From positions 558,001-622,000 of the forward strand of contig JAGMWG010000011.1 in the NCBI GenBank assembly GCA_020744225.1: DNA of 64,000 nucleotides. Direction: 5' to 3'. A model generated the notes under the pieces. That model was not told the DNA's origin and made no database searches. It worked only from the letters and a program-made list of their open reading frames with translations. A program made the translations under genes and the position numbers. Origin of the DNA: Paraphoma chrysanthemicola (lineage: Eukaryota > Ascomycota > Dothideomycetes > Pleosporales > Phaeosphaeriaceae). This document shows positions 1-10,075 of the stretch, in pieces; position 1 is the first letter of the stretch; every line of letters starts with the position of its first letter.

Positions 1-2276
1 GACGTCAGTGGCGATTTGCGGTGATGATGTAGTGCTGTTTCGGCTGCGGCGTCGAGATAGGTCAGGGGAAGTTTGGAGGTTTGGGAGTGTAGGAGGAGCG
101 AGGATTCGAGACACAGTGCGAGATGCGGCCAGATTGGGGGTGTTGATACGGGAGACGAGGGGAGTGTTCTGAGAGCCCAGAGGTGCGCATTTGCCCATTG
201 TGTTGTTGGGTCAAATGGGGTCGATGATGGATCGGTGCCGTTGCATGCCGAGCGGGCGGGGAGGTAGTCGCGGATTGTGCGGTGTGTGTATGTGATTTTG
301 AGGTATTCGGCTCGACCGCGGCATTCGGGCTCGTCCTGAGGAGAGGTGTCGAAGATGCTGAAGAGGTTTCTGCATGTGTGGCGGGTCAGAGAACGCATTT
401 CACTAATGCGTTTTGTGGTTTCGGCGCTCTTGAGGGGCTTGGTGTCGGCTGCTAGTGTGGCTTTTGTCTCGGCTGTGAGTGCAAAAGAGAGTGGGAGGAG
501 GCCGGGACAGCTGTGTGTTTCGAGTAAAGTTGCGACTTTCCAAAAGTGCGCTGCATCCATGGGCTCAAGGCTTTGGACGATGTTTGGTATTAGCAGCTCG
601 AGTGTAGACGGGAGTGCTTCTGCTCGACTTCTGAGAGTGGTGAAATCGTCCTCCTCTTTGGTAGTATCTAGTATGAGGCTCGTTGCTAGCGAAGCCCATA
701 AGAAGCCTCCATCGGCCTTCTCTGCTAGTGTATTGATGACATTCATCTCTTCGACGTTGTCGGCCTTGCTGCGAAGCTGATTTAGTACATCGTACTGGCT
801 GAACGCATTTAGAACATGCGCTCCGCTGTCTTTCTTCGTCCAGTCATCCAGCACCAGATGTGGTCGGTCCTTGAACGCTGTGTCGTATGCCGGACTTGTT
901 CGACTTGACGCGATGATCTTGACATTCTCTTTCTTTGTCGCTTCGAGCATCATCGCCACCGGCTCTTCAGTATATGAGTCCATCTCATCCAGCCCGTCGA
1001 CCATAAAGAGAAATTTCTTCGATACGTCTGAGACCATCAGATCAAACGCCTTGCGCAGCTCTGGCAAGGCAAAATCATGCAACCCGCCACCATAGCTTGT
1101 GAACTGACTCCATCGATCTGGGAACAGCAACTGAATAATCCCCTGATCCTGCTCCAGAGGGCCATAAATCATGTCCTGCAGAGATTCATAGAGAATCGAT
1201 CGGAACAATCCAACCGGCGAGTTCTGCATCTCGCTGCCACTGTTCCAGAAGAAATATGCAGCTGTGATACCCGGAGCCGTCCCAGACCATGCTTCCAGAT
1301 AGTCGAAAATCTGTGCATTCCGAAAGAGATATTTGGTCAACATCGTCTTCCCACACCCTGCCTTCCCTGTAATCCAGAACAGATTCTCGCCCTTCGTGCT
1401 ACCCAGCCAATCCAGCAACGCACCTTCGTCTTGCATCCGCTCGTCTCCAAACACCCATCTCATGGTTCCCTCCATGGGAGTTTCAACACTATGCACCCGC
1501 TCATCCAACTGCTCGAACCACAAATGCTTGAACACTTCATCGCAGAAGAAGGCCTCAGTCTCGAGGACGATCAACTGATCCACAATCTTGGCAAACTCTT
1601 CAACATTTTTCTTCTTGTTGGGTTTCCACTGATTCGCATGAATGCTATCCAGCGCTTCATTCTGCCACTTTTCCCAATGCCGTAACTTGCCTCCCTCGCC
1701 GTCGTCTGCGAAGACAGGAAGCCCCGTTTCAGCAGATTGGTCGAGGTACTGCCGCAACGCAAGGAGCAAAGACGTGTCGATTTCTCTTCTGAGGGCGCGG
1801 AATTTCTTCTTGAGGCCCGTAACATCTTTCTTCTTCCACACGCCGTTCAAGAGCGCATCTCGCGCCGTGGGCCAGGACGCATCGGCAGCGATACCACGTG
1901 CTTGCGCGGCGATAAGAGCGTCGCGCAGACCTTCAGCTAGCTCTTTAACCTGATCGCTGTGCTTCAGGAGTTGTTGCGCAGCGTCGCTAAGTTTGACGCC
2001 CTTCTTTTGCTCGCCCTTTTCCTCTTGGAGCTTTTTCAATTCGCTTTGGGCAATCAGATCAGTGAGTCTGTAGATGCTGTCGATGATGCATTGTAGGACT
2101 GTTGCGTTGTTGTTACTTTTGGTAGACGTGGCAGCGTCTTCCTTGTCAGGAGGTTGGAAGAGCGCATGGTCTTTGCGTAGAACATTGATGCCGAAGTCGA
2201 TGATTTGGACCAGGGCCGATGCAAGGCCGACTGCTGGAATAGGCCGCGTACTCATTCTGCTGCCGTGCTGCGGCAT
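1..2276 (-). CDS. NACHT-domain NTPase (STAND/NLR-like), 3' end beyond window
   Basis: The minus strand is open from an ATG at 2276 to the left edge (about 758 residues, C-terminus missing). A TGA lies in frame six codons upstream, so the start is here or at the ATG at 2255. The N-terminus has the hydrophobic GLASALVQIIDFGINVL-type segment common in fungal NACHT proteins. A P-loop, FWITGKAGCGKT, lies near residue 302, and a Walker B/NACHT acidic motif, FLFMVDGLDEMD, near residue 422. Further on, YTHRTIRDYL (about residue 680) resembles the conserved HRTxxDFL box that follows NACHT in this family (DUF7791-type region). Fungal NACHT proteins are signal-transducing ATPases linked to non-self recognition and programmed cell death; that role is family knowledge, not shown here. 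Repeats, if any, would lie past the edge. No intron is needed. Confidence 0.85.
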   Translation of the reverse strand, partial: MPQHGSRMSTRPIPAVGLASALVQIIDFGINVLRKDHALFQPPDKEDAATSTKSNNNATVLQCIIDSIYRLTDLIAQSELKKLQEEKGEQKKGVKLSDAAQQLLKHSDQVKELAEGLRDALIAAQARGIAADASWPTARDALLNGVWKKKDVTGLKKKFRALRREIDTSLLLALRQYLDQSAETGLPVFADDGEGGKLRHWEKWQNEALDSIHANQWKPNKKKNVEEFAKIVDQLIVLETEAFFCDEVFKHLWFEQLDERVHSVETPMEGTMRWVFGDERMQDEGALLDWLGSTKGENLFWITGKAGCGKTMLTKYLFRNAQIFDYLEAWSGTAPGITAAYFFWNSGSEMQNSPVGLFRSILYESLQDMIYGPLEQDQGIIQLLFPDRWSQFTSYGGGLHDFALPELRKAFDLMVSDVSKKFLFMVDGLDEMDSYTEEPVAMMLEATKKENVKIIASSRTSPAYDTAFKDRPHLVLDDWTKKDSGAHVLNAFSQYDVLNQLRSKADNVEEMNVINTLAEKADGGFLWASLATSLILDTTKEEDDFTTLRSRAEALPSTLELLIPNIVQSLEPMDAAHFWKVATLLETHSCPGLLPLSFALTAETKATLAADTKPLKSAETTKRISEMRSLTRHTCRNLFSIFDTSPQDEPECRGRAEYLKITYTHRTIRDYLPARSACNGTDPSSTPFDPTTQWANAHLWALRTLPSSPVSTPPIWPHLALCLESSLLLHSQTSKLPLTYLDAAAETALHHHRKSPLT

Positions 2277-3167
2277 TAGCAATTGGTTCTGTCAGGAACA
2301 TTGGTGGAGAGTGTTTTGGTGTTTGCCTGTGGTGGCCTTTTGTTTCGTAAAGGTGGTCGGTGTTCCGCTTCAACTTTCGGTTAGCGTGCTTGGTGCCCGG
2401 CCAAGGGAGCGTAGCATTGCCCTTGGCGCATTGTGATTGTACAAATCCGAGAGACAATATGGCTCTAGTATTTGGTGACCCTGATTCTTGATGCTGCCGT
2501 GCTTGAACACCTCCAATAGAGGTTTACAAGTGTTTGGTATATTCACGCTGCATTTATATCATCGAGTGGGTGTAGCATATGAGAAATCCTGTCAGAGGTG
2601 CTAATGTTTAGTAGCATCTCGTTACTACTTTTCGTTCTTAATATTCATCACAGATGTCGAGACTTGACCATCACTAGCGTAAAAAAGCACAAAAATCTTA
2701 TAAGATGCACAGGCTTCGATAAAATGTATCATGACTTGCAATCGTGAAGTCAAGCCAAACACCCACTCACGCATTGCATCGCAAGGCGTAAGTAAGTACA
2801 CATATCGAACGAGCAATATACATTTCAAGATCTCCAAAAAGAACTAACCAATTAACACAACACACTACGAATATACATTGTCGAGTTTCCAGCATAGCTA
2901 GCCTAAACATAAAAAAGTCCAAAGAAAAGCAAGGAAAATGATCCAGTTCGATTGTGGCGGGTATCTCAAGAAGAGAATGTCCTTGTACGTGTAAATTCCT
3001 CCTCTGCAGCAATTCTCAACATGCTTTGCTTGCATAATGCCAAAAAAAAAGAAACGCGCAATGTTTGAGACTGACAAGTGGGCATATCCATTTGATGGTG
3101 TCGGATCTGAAGCCGCTCACAACACGACGAGGAAGACAACGACAAATGAAAGGAGAAATCGATATGG
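2277..3167. other. Intergenic: NACHT gene promoter and C2 gene 3' region
   Basis: This holds the presumed promoter of the NACHT gene and the 3' flank of the C2-domain gene. The stretch from about 2500 to 3060 is visibly A+T-rich. No coding or RNA gene is recognised. Confidence 0.5.
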
Positions 3168-5039
3168 CTAGCTCTTCGCAGCAGCAGATGCTCCTCCATC
3201 AGCTTTCCGCGGCTCGGAATGTGCTAATTCTGCATTGTCAGATGTTTGTCCCGCCTCGGCCCGCTTCTTCGCGACATCGTCATCGTCCTGCCTCGGGGGA
3301 TGCTGATTTCCTCTCCAGCCCTCATGGTTATTGTGCGGTTGAAAGCCCTTCATGTGATATTTTGCCGCGTCAACTCTGGCATTAGCTTCGCGCTGGACCT
3401 GGTGTCTGAAATGGCTTGCGGGTAATGATCCCTCGTTTTCCAGTCTGTCGAGATCCTCGACATCGCTGCTACTCATGCTGCTGCTGCGGCTTATTTGTGT
3501 GTACACGACGTGGTCGCCTTCGCGCTTCTTGCGTTCTCGCTGCTCGTTCTTCATGGCTTCCATTTTCTCGGCATCGCCTTGGCAGTCGAGCGTTCGAATG
3601 TGCAGGCCGGGGAAGTTTGATTCCATGAAGGCTTTGAGTTGGGGCAGAAGATGGGCATTGGGCCGGTAAGTACCCGAGTCATTGTCGATGACGAGCTCGT
3701 AGTAGGTGGGGTCTTTGTTGGAGGGCTCTTCCTTGGGAGGCCCGCCGTCAATGTCGTCTGGCGGGTGGCTCTGGTTGTGGCCACCCTCGTCCGGAGGTGC
3801 TTGCTTGGAGTGTTTCAAGCGGCGGATGAAAAATTCGCCAGAGAAAGCGACGTATGCTGCGACATCGCTGTGCATGGTATGTTTTGACAACATGTCGATG
3901 CCAAACTCCTTGCCGGTTTCTGTGAAGCGGAAGAGCGCATCCAGGGTTAGGACATAGGTGAAGATGCGGCCTCCTTGATCAAAGTGGACCAGTTCCAGGA
4001 ATTTCTGGGTGAATTCCTTGCATGGTTCTTGAAAGGCCTTGAACTCAGTGGCGTGGTCGAAATTATAAACGCGCGCATGCTGGTGGTGCAACGCCTTGGA
4101 GAGGATGAAGCCTCGGATGCCCTTCGCGGTGAACATGGATTTGACGAACGGCTTGAACTCGACGTAGCGGTGATACATGGCCTCAGGAACGGGTCCTCGC
4201 AGTTGCATCTGATTGGACTGGAAGTTGTACTTCTCCGGCTTTGGTCGGCCCGTCCTCTTCGATACCTCGCCAGGTGCATTCGGCTCTTTCTGGCCCAGCA
4301 GACGCCCAAGCAATGGGGAGTAATGCCGTATCCAGAACTGGGGTCCGATTGTATATGCACGTCCGCCATGCTCGTCCTGAGATCTGCCCAGCACCTCGAC
4401 ACTGACGTTCAAGGTTCCATTCATGTGTTCGACCTTGCCAAAGCACACAGCAATGGCTCGCAGAAGCCAGGCCCTCTTACTGACCATACGCTTCCGGATG
4501 GGAAAGGTCTGGTCCTTGATTCCCGGCCACTGTTCGCTGACGCTGCTGGAGGTGACGTGGACGTTGCCCAGCCGGTCGTCGTGGTCTGCGGGGTCCTCGT
4601 CGTAGATGCGACACTTGAGCTTGAAGCCGCTCGCGGGCACATTTGCGACAATCCACTCGCAATTCCACTCGGGGTTTGTGTTTTGCCGCACAGTCGGCGT
4701 GCGCATCGTCAGAGGCGGGTCCTCATTGTGTCGTGTCGGCAGGCCCGTGTCGAGTTGTGCTATGATGAAGGGATCGGCGGAGAGGGTGTTGATGTCGGCG
4801 AGCGGCAGGTTGTTCGCGCGGTGGAAGGTGAACTTGACAGTGTAGCCCGGCGGCGCGCGCGGAATGGGCGTGTCGTCGAATCCTCCCTCGGGCCCTTTCT
4901 TCTTGCTGCCGCCCGTGTTTGTCTTCTGCGGCTTGGGCGGCTCAGGGTCTGCGCCTGCTGGCCCCTCCTGCTTCTCCTGCGTCGCCGGCACGTGTCCATT
5001 CTGCGCCTCGTGTGGCCGGGTGTCCTTCTCCTCAGGCAT
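3168..5039 (-). CDS. C2-domain-containing protein
   Basis: Single-exon gene of 623 codons from the ATG at 5039. A low-complexity Pro/Lys/Gly-rich leader (about residues 1-58) precedes a C2 domain at about residues 60-190, with the usual order: a first strand VKFTFHRANNLP, a central DPFIIAQL, then TNPEWNCEW and CRIYDEDPADHDDRLG, the calcium-loop-like acidic stretch. C2 domains bind phospholipid membranes, often with Ca2+. The middle of the protein (about 240-430) looks globular but I cannot name it. The C-terminus is hydrophilic and probably disordered. I infer a membrane-associated or signalling role; the substrate is unknown. A 409-codon antisense reading frame over this gene is treated as a codon-bias shadow. 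Confidence 0.85.
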   Translation of the reverse strand: MPEEKDTRPHEAQNGHVPATQEKQEGPAGADPEPPKPQKTNTGGSKKKGPEGGFDDTPIPRAPPGYTVKFTFHRANNLPLADINTLSADPFIIAQLDTGLPTRHNEDPPLTMRTPTVRQNTNPEWNCEWIVANVPASGFKLKCRIYDEDPADHDDRLGNVHVTSSSVSEQWPGIKDQTFPIRKRMVSKRAWLLRAIAVCFGKVEHMNGTLNVSVEVLGRSQDEHGGRAYTIGPQFWIRHYSPLLGRLLGQKEPNAPGEVSKRTGRPKPEKYNFQSNQMQLRGPVPEAMYHRYVEFKPFVKSMFTAKGIRGFILSKALHHQHARVYNFDHATEFKAFQEPCKEFTQKFLELVHFDQGGRIFTYVLTLDALFRFTETGKEFGIDMLSKHTMHSDVAAYVAFSGEFFIRRLKHSKQAPPDEGGHNQSHPPDDIDGGPPKEEPSNKDPTYYELVIDNDSGTYRPNAHLLPQLKAFMESNFPGLHIRTLDCQGDAEKMEAMKNEQRERKKREGDHVVYTQISRSSSMSSSDVEDLDRLENEGSLPASHFRHQVQREANARVDAAKYHMKGFQPHNNHEGWRGNQHPPRQDDDDVAKKRAEAGQTSDNAELAHSEPRKADGGASAAAKS

Positions 5040-6438
5040 GGCTGCGGTGCGCGTTGGCGGGTGTGTTCGGGACTGCGTGAAGATGCGCCTGCAAGGTCGC
5101 GGCGGCTGGTGTCAGCACAGCCACAGCGTCGCGATGCAATCGCAGCACTACGAATATCGAATGATGAGATTGCTGTCGCGAGTCCCGTGGAAACACCTTC
5201 GTAACGCGACCATCAAAGAGGCGAAGAAGCGGATGCAGCTGGGTGCGAGAGTGTTGCGCAACAGCAAGTGGGCGGAGCTGAACGGGATCAGTTCGCTGGG
5301 GTTGGACATGCCGCAAACAAGCCTTGCTAAGCATCCACCACGGCCGTCTCACTAAGCCGTTCGAGGCCATGACCTCCACCGTTGGCACTGCCGTGTCCTC
5401 CTATTCGCTGATGCTCCAACAGTCAAAGGAGCAAAACACCCAATCCGTCGTCATGCGGCAGCAGAATTCGCATGTGGACACCCTCGTTCAGAAGCAGGGC
5501 TGACAGCCCACGATTGACGTCATCGTGGTATATGAATACACTGCTAAGAGTGGTCGACGCGACGCAACATGCATGTCTATCCGGCTACGCGGCACCGCTT
5601 GATCAATCAATAACGTGGCTTAGACATAGCCACTCGAGTCGCGCTAATGGTGTGGCGGGCTGAAGCTGTCATCTGTCACCACGGAGGAATACACGCAATT
5701 TCGAATCCTTTTCATAAAGGCACTAACAAGCAAAAGTCTGTCGAGAATATTCGGTCCTTTTCGCAAAAACATCGGCAATCGCTGGTCTGAGCCAACTTCA
5801 ACGACACTGAGCACGAACTCTGCTGCACATTTGCTGCTCCGGTGGGACAACAGATCTACCCCATCCGTACCTTATTTTACGGGTAGCGCAAATAGATGCA
5901 ATTGCTGCTAGAGTAGCAAAGACAGTCTCAATGTAAAAGCGTAGAGGCCCTCAATACGTTATAAAGGTAGTTCTGCAGACGTAAGCACACGCGAGGGCAT
6001 TCAGAAGTGTCCCATCGGAGCTGCCAAGGTGCAGTAGCTACCATGGAATGCTCGACTATTACCAATCCGTACACGGCCACTCATGGAGAAGACAAGGGTT
6101 TATTTGTGTGTATGATGATGTTCGTATATATTAAGAATGTATACAAGTCTAAGAAACTTTTGTCAGAGCGAAGAGTCGTCCACCAGCAGCGCTGCGTCGC
6201 ACCTCTATAACACACCTCCTCCCCTGGAGAGTGCATCAACCTATTACAATAAAATCTAAGTTGCGGCAAGACAATCCCTGCCAACCGCCAAAACACAACA
6301 CAACGCCTCGCTTGTATGCTGACAATGCTGACGCCAGTAGGTCCGGAATGGGTATAGTACAAAACTACCGGGTATCTTTGAAGTCGAATTATGGTTCTGA
6401 CACGCCTCCACGGATGTGGCTGCTGTCGTGTCTCACAT
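5040..6438. other. Intergenic: C2 gene promoter and MFS 3' flank
   Basis: About 1.4 kb. The right side is A+T-richer and holds the 3' flank of the MFS gene. A CRE-type TGACGTCA inside an inverted repeat lies at 5508-5528. Short reading frames here have no recognisable similarity and lack good starts. Confidence 0.45.
5508..5528. promoter_or_regulatory. CRE-like TGACGTCA within inverted repeat
   Basis: TGACGTCA (5515-5522) is flanked by perfect 6-base arms, CCACGA (5508-5513) and TCGTGG (5523-5528). TGACGTCA is the consensus site of ATF/CREB bZIP factors. It lies about 470 bases upstream of the C2-domain gene start. Function is inferred. Confidence 0.4.
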
Positions 6439-8367
6439 CTATGCCGCCGCCATGGTAATCTGTTTGCCCTTCATGCTCTTCCACTCGACGAACGCGGCAC
6501 CGACAATGGACAGTGACGCCGCCGCAACGGAGACGTAAAAAGTCTGCGTCAGCGCCAGGTTGTAGGCTGTAAGCACGCCAGACAAGAACTGCGCTGGGAT
6601 CTGGTTCTTGAGTTCCGTCGCGCCGACGCTGAGGACGATCTTGGGGTCGAGATCGGGAACGACGGATGCAAGGTTCTTGATGAGCTGGTTGGTGAAGACA
6701 TTCTGGCCGACGCTGATGAAAAGAGCTCCTCCAAGTGTTTGTGTGAACATCATTATCGCAGTGCCGATGGCGACGTCGTCAGCCGCGAGAGTTGTTTGAA
6801 CAGCGACAAGCGTCTGTTGCATACCGAAACCGACACCAGCACCGAACAAGAATTGATAGCCAATCCATTTTGGTGAGTTTGTATCGGTTTCAAAGGTCGA
6901 GAGAAGACCGGCGCCAATTGCCATGAGAACGCTGGAGAGGAGCATGAATGGCGTATAGTAGCCGAGGACAGTCACCGCAATACCAGCAGTCATGGAGACG
7001 ACGACGAGTCCGAGGATAGCGGGGAGGTTCATGATACCGGACTTGGTGGCGCTCACACCCTTGATTGCCTGGAACCAGATTGCTGTTATACGTTAGCAAT
7101 GGTCAGGATGATTTCGGTTCACTGCACTTACGAAGGTAGTAGACCATGACGAAGAAACCGGCACCCAACATGGCACCAAACCAAGCGGAGCCCCAGACAT
7201 TGCGGTTCAAGAAGACACGGGGAGGGACTGTAGCATTTTCCTGCTTCCACCACTGGATGACAATGAAGCCGATGATGAGCAGACCAAAAATGACGAACAG
7301 GGCAATAATACGGGCACTCTTCCACTCGTACTTGCTGCCGCCCCACTGTAGAGCCAGCAAAAGGCAGATGATGGCTGGGAGGAAGAGCGCAGTGCCTTCG
7401 AGATCAAACTTGAGGATCTGTTGCTTCCATGTGAGATCCATCTTCTTGCCGCGACGCTGAACCTGGAAGAAGGGGACAATGAAGGCTGCGGTCAGGGCAC
7501 CGAATGGCAGATTAATGTAAAAGCACCACCTCCAAGTTAGGTGGTCAGTAAAGGCTCCACCCATGCTAAGCATTGTTAGTTCTTGCTTCAAGTCTTGGTT
7601 CCCGAAGCTCCACTTACAGAGGTCCCGCTACGGAAGCGATGCCGTACATGCCGCCGATCAAACCCATGTACGTAGGACGTTGTCGCAGGGGAACGGTGCT
7701 CGCTACGATGAGAATGGCGCCGGAGAAGATACCAGCGGCGCCAACACCAGCGACTGCACGACCGATGATGAGCGCAGTCGAGTTGGGCGCAACACCGCAG
7801 ATCAAAGAGCCGATTTCGAAGATAAAGAGCGCGATGAGGTACACCCACTTGATGCTATAGAAGGTGTAGAATTTTCCGTAAATGAGTTGTGTCGCGCACG
7901 TGGTGAGGAGATACGAGCTACCGTACCAGCCGACATCATTCAGAGCCTTGAACTGATCTGTGATACGAGGGATGGCTGTGGCGATAATTGTGTTATCCTG
8001 CTACAGTCAGTACTGGTAAGTTCGTGCATTCGCATGTGAATATACGCACTAAGGCCATGCAGAACACGGAGAGACAAAGAGCAATGGTAATGGCGGTTAG
8101 CTTCCATTTTGTCGGGTACACGAAGCCATCCTCCTCGTCTGATACGCCGTCCTGCGAGTTGCGCTTTGATGTGTTTTCCTTTACGTCATTCTTCTCATCT
8201 GCAATAACAGCAGGTGCCTCTGCACCTTTCACTGATCCAGCGGCGGAAGGCAGCACGCTCTCCACGACTCCCTTCTTTTCATAAACAGAGGGCTCGTGGC
8301 TCTGGGTCGCTGTTTTCTCCGAGCTAGCCATGCTGGAGGGCCGTAGGTGGTTGTTTGTGTCGTTCAT
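6439..8367 (-). CDS. MFS transporter, DHA2-type (14 helices)
   Basis: Four exons: 8367-8050, 7997-7618, 7565-7132 and 7082-6439, all with GT-AG introns of 49-52 bases, giving 591 residues. The start is the first in-frame ATG; a second ATG at 8331 has the better context. After a hydrophilic N-terminal tail of about 90 residues, LDNTIIATAIP marks the first-helix motif D1 of drug:H+ antiporters. Motif C appears as GIASVAGPLMGGAFTD across the second intron, followed by WRWCFYINLPFG, which is characteristic of the DHA2 (TRI12/Azr1-like) group. Proton-driven efflux of small toxic molecules at the plasma membrane is the expected role; the substrate is unknown. The A-T-R reductase lies 1.7 kb upstream on the same strand, so export of its product is possible but unproven. 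Confidence 0.9.
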
Positions 8368-10075
8368 GTGGATGTCGTGGGTGGCGTTAGGTGAACCGAT
8401 GTTTTCAATGGTGCGCCAAGGCAAGGCTGTACGAGAAGTGAAGGGCCGAGTTGTAGTGGAATGGCCAATGCCTGAGGGTAGAAGGCGCTATAAGTAGCAA
8501 ACAGTGGAAAGGAGAGACCGAGTCAAAACGGCGGAGTTAGGGCTGGAGGTGCAGAGACAAGCAATGACACAAGAAACCCCATTGCGGTAGAATTAGGAGC
8601 GGGTGCTAACGTTGCTTGCGCCGTTCCATTGTACTAGCGGCGTTCCGGCGATACGATGCACTGGAAACGAGACCCCGAGCGTGTGAATGAACCCTGTCTA
8701 CGCCCACTGGACCGCTCTGAGGCCTTGGTCGGCGGGACATTTCGTCCGACATGTCGAAGCGAGCCTGGCAAAAGTGCTGCCTGGCAGCCACCATGCGCAT
8801 TCCTCGCGACCCATGCCACGCCCGATGATTCTGCAGATTGCACCAGTCATCGGCGCGTCGCATCGCAGGGGCGCGCGCTCGGTAACAGCAGCCCAAAACT
8901 GCCAGAGATGCCACGTGTGGTAGGAAATAGAAGTTTCGGTCCCGTTCGAAGCACCCAACGTGTGGTCGAGTGATCGTCATACACCATGGGAGACCAAGCC
9001 TGTGCAAGAGTTTCTAGAGTCCGCTCGGCGCCCGCGCACCCCGCCCCGCTGGGCCAGATTCTCTCAGCGGGCCCACATCATTCAAACCCTGAAATCCTCC
9101 AAGTCGCTTGCATGATGCCTCGAATCGATGACTGGACTGGAGGATCAGGACTGCTGCATATTGGGCAATATCTTCACAGGAGCACGAACTCCGTGGATCG
9201 TGTTGTGCAAAATTCGTCCGTTGTATTTGCACTCGGCTGCGGCTGCCTGCTGCCATGAACGGCACCGTGGGATTGGTGTGCATGGCTGCTGTGGCTTGAG
9301 CCGCATGGGCTAGACTTCTGATCTTGCTCGCTTGGTCCGACAAGATGAATCGGTGATGTCGGTGCCCGGAGAGGAAATCATCTCCGTGCCGATCTTCGTT
9401 CATCCGATTCAAATTCGACTCATAGCCCCTCAACTCCCCTTGATAGCGACAAAATGCGAAAAACGCTTCAGCTATGGCGGATGACTTGCTTTGACCTCCA
9501 CATGGTCAAAAAGATTACGTTGCGCTGCGTAATACCCCTGGCGCTTATCCTTTACAGCTCCCCGGTGAACAAGTAATACAGCAACAGATCATGATGCTCT
9601 GCATATGCTGTCTTTGTTCGTAGTGGTAGATCTCGTGCACATTTGCCAACAGCACCTTGACCCATCCACGAGGTGAGCATGAATACGCAGCAGCATGCTC
9701 GCATACTTTCCCGCCATCAGTTTGCGACATCTCAGCCCCTCGCAAGCACATACCCATTCCGCTATGATACTTACAACGCCAAGCCCGACTCGAGCCTGCA
9801 TGTAATTCTACACTCCCCAGCTTGATACATTAATTACAATAGGCATGTATATCAGAGATGCCGGCACAGTCGCGACCCCGGACTCGTCCGAATCATCGGG
9901 CGGGACAGGAAAAGGGGTGCACATGCCTACCTGCGCACGCGACATCCCTTCAGGCGGACCTACATTCATGGAAAAGTTTTAGATTCTCTAGCGTCGAGGG
10001 CCTGATGTGCTATGAAGACGTCATGCTAGACAGCCACGTAGGCTTGATCTTCTGATCAAGTGACCTTCATGGTAG
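8368..10075. other. Intergenic between MFS and A-T-R reductase
   Basis: About 1.7 kb holding the MFS promoter (right of 8367) and the reductase 3' flank. Reading frames at 8.6-9.4 kb overlap on both strands and show no domain, helix or family resemblance. Nothing else recognised. Confidence 0.4.

Noticed and set aside
3975..5204. 409-codon plus-strand reading frame antisense to the C2-domain gene
   Set aside because: It mirrors the codon pattern of the C2 gene, has no recognisable domain and overlaps a well-supported gene entirely.
8606..9433. Overlapping frames on both strands between MFS and reductase genes
   Set aside because: Several lack an ATG, none has a domain or a consistent exon model, and frames on both strands are open in GC-rich sequence.
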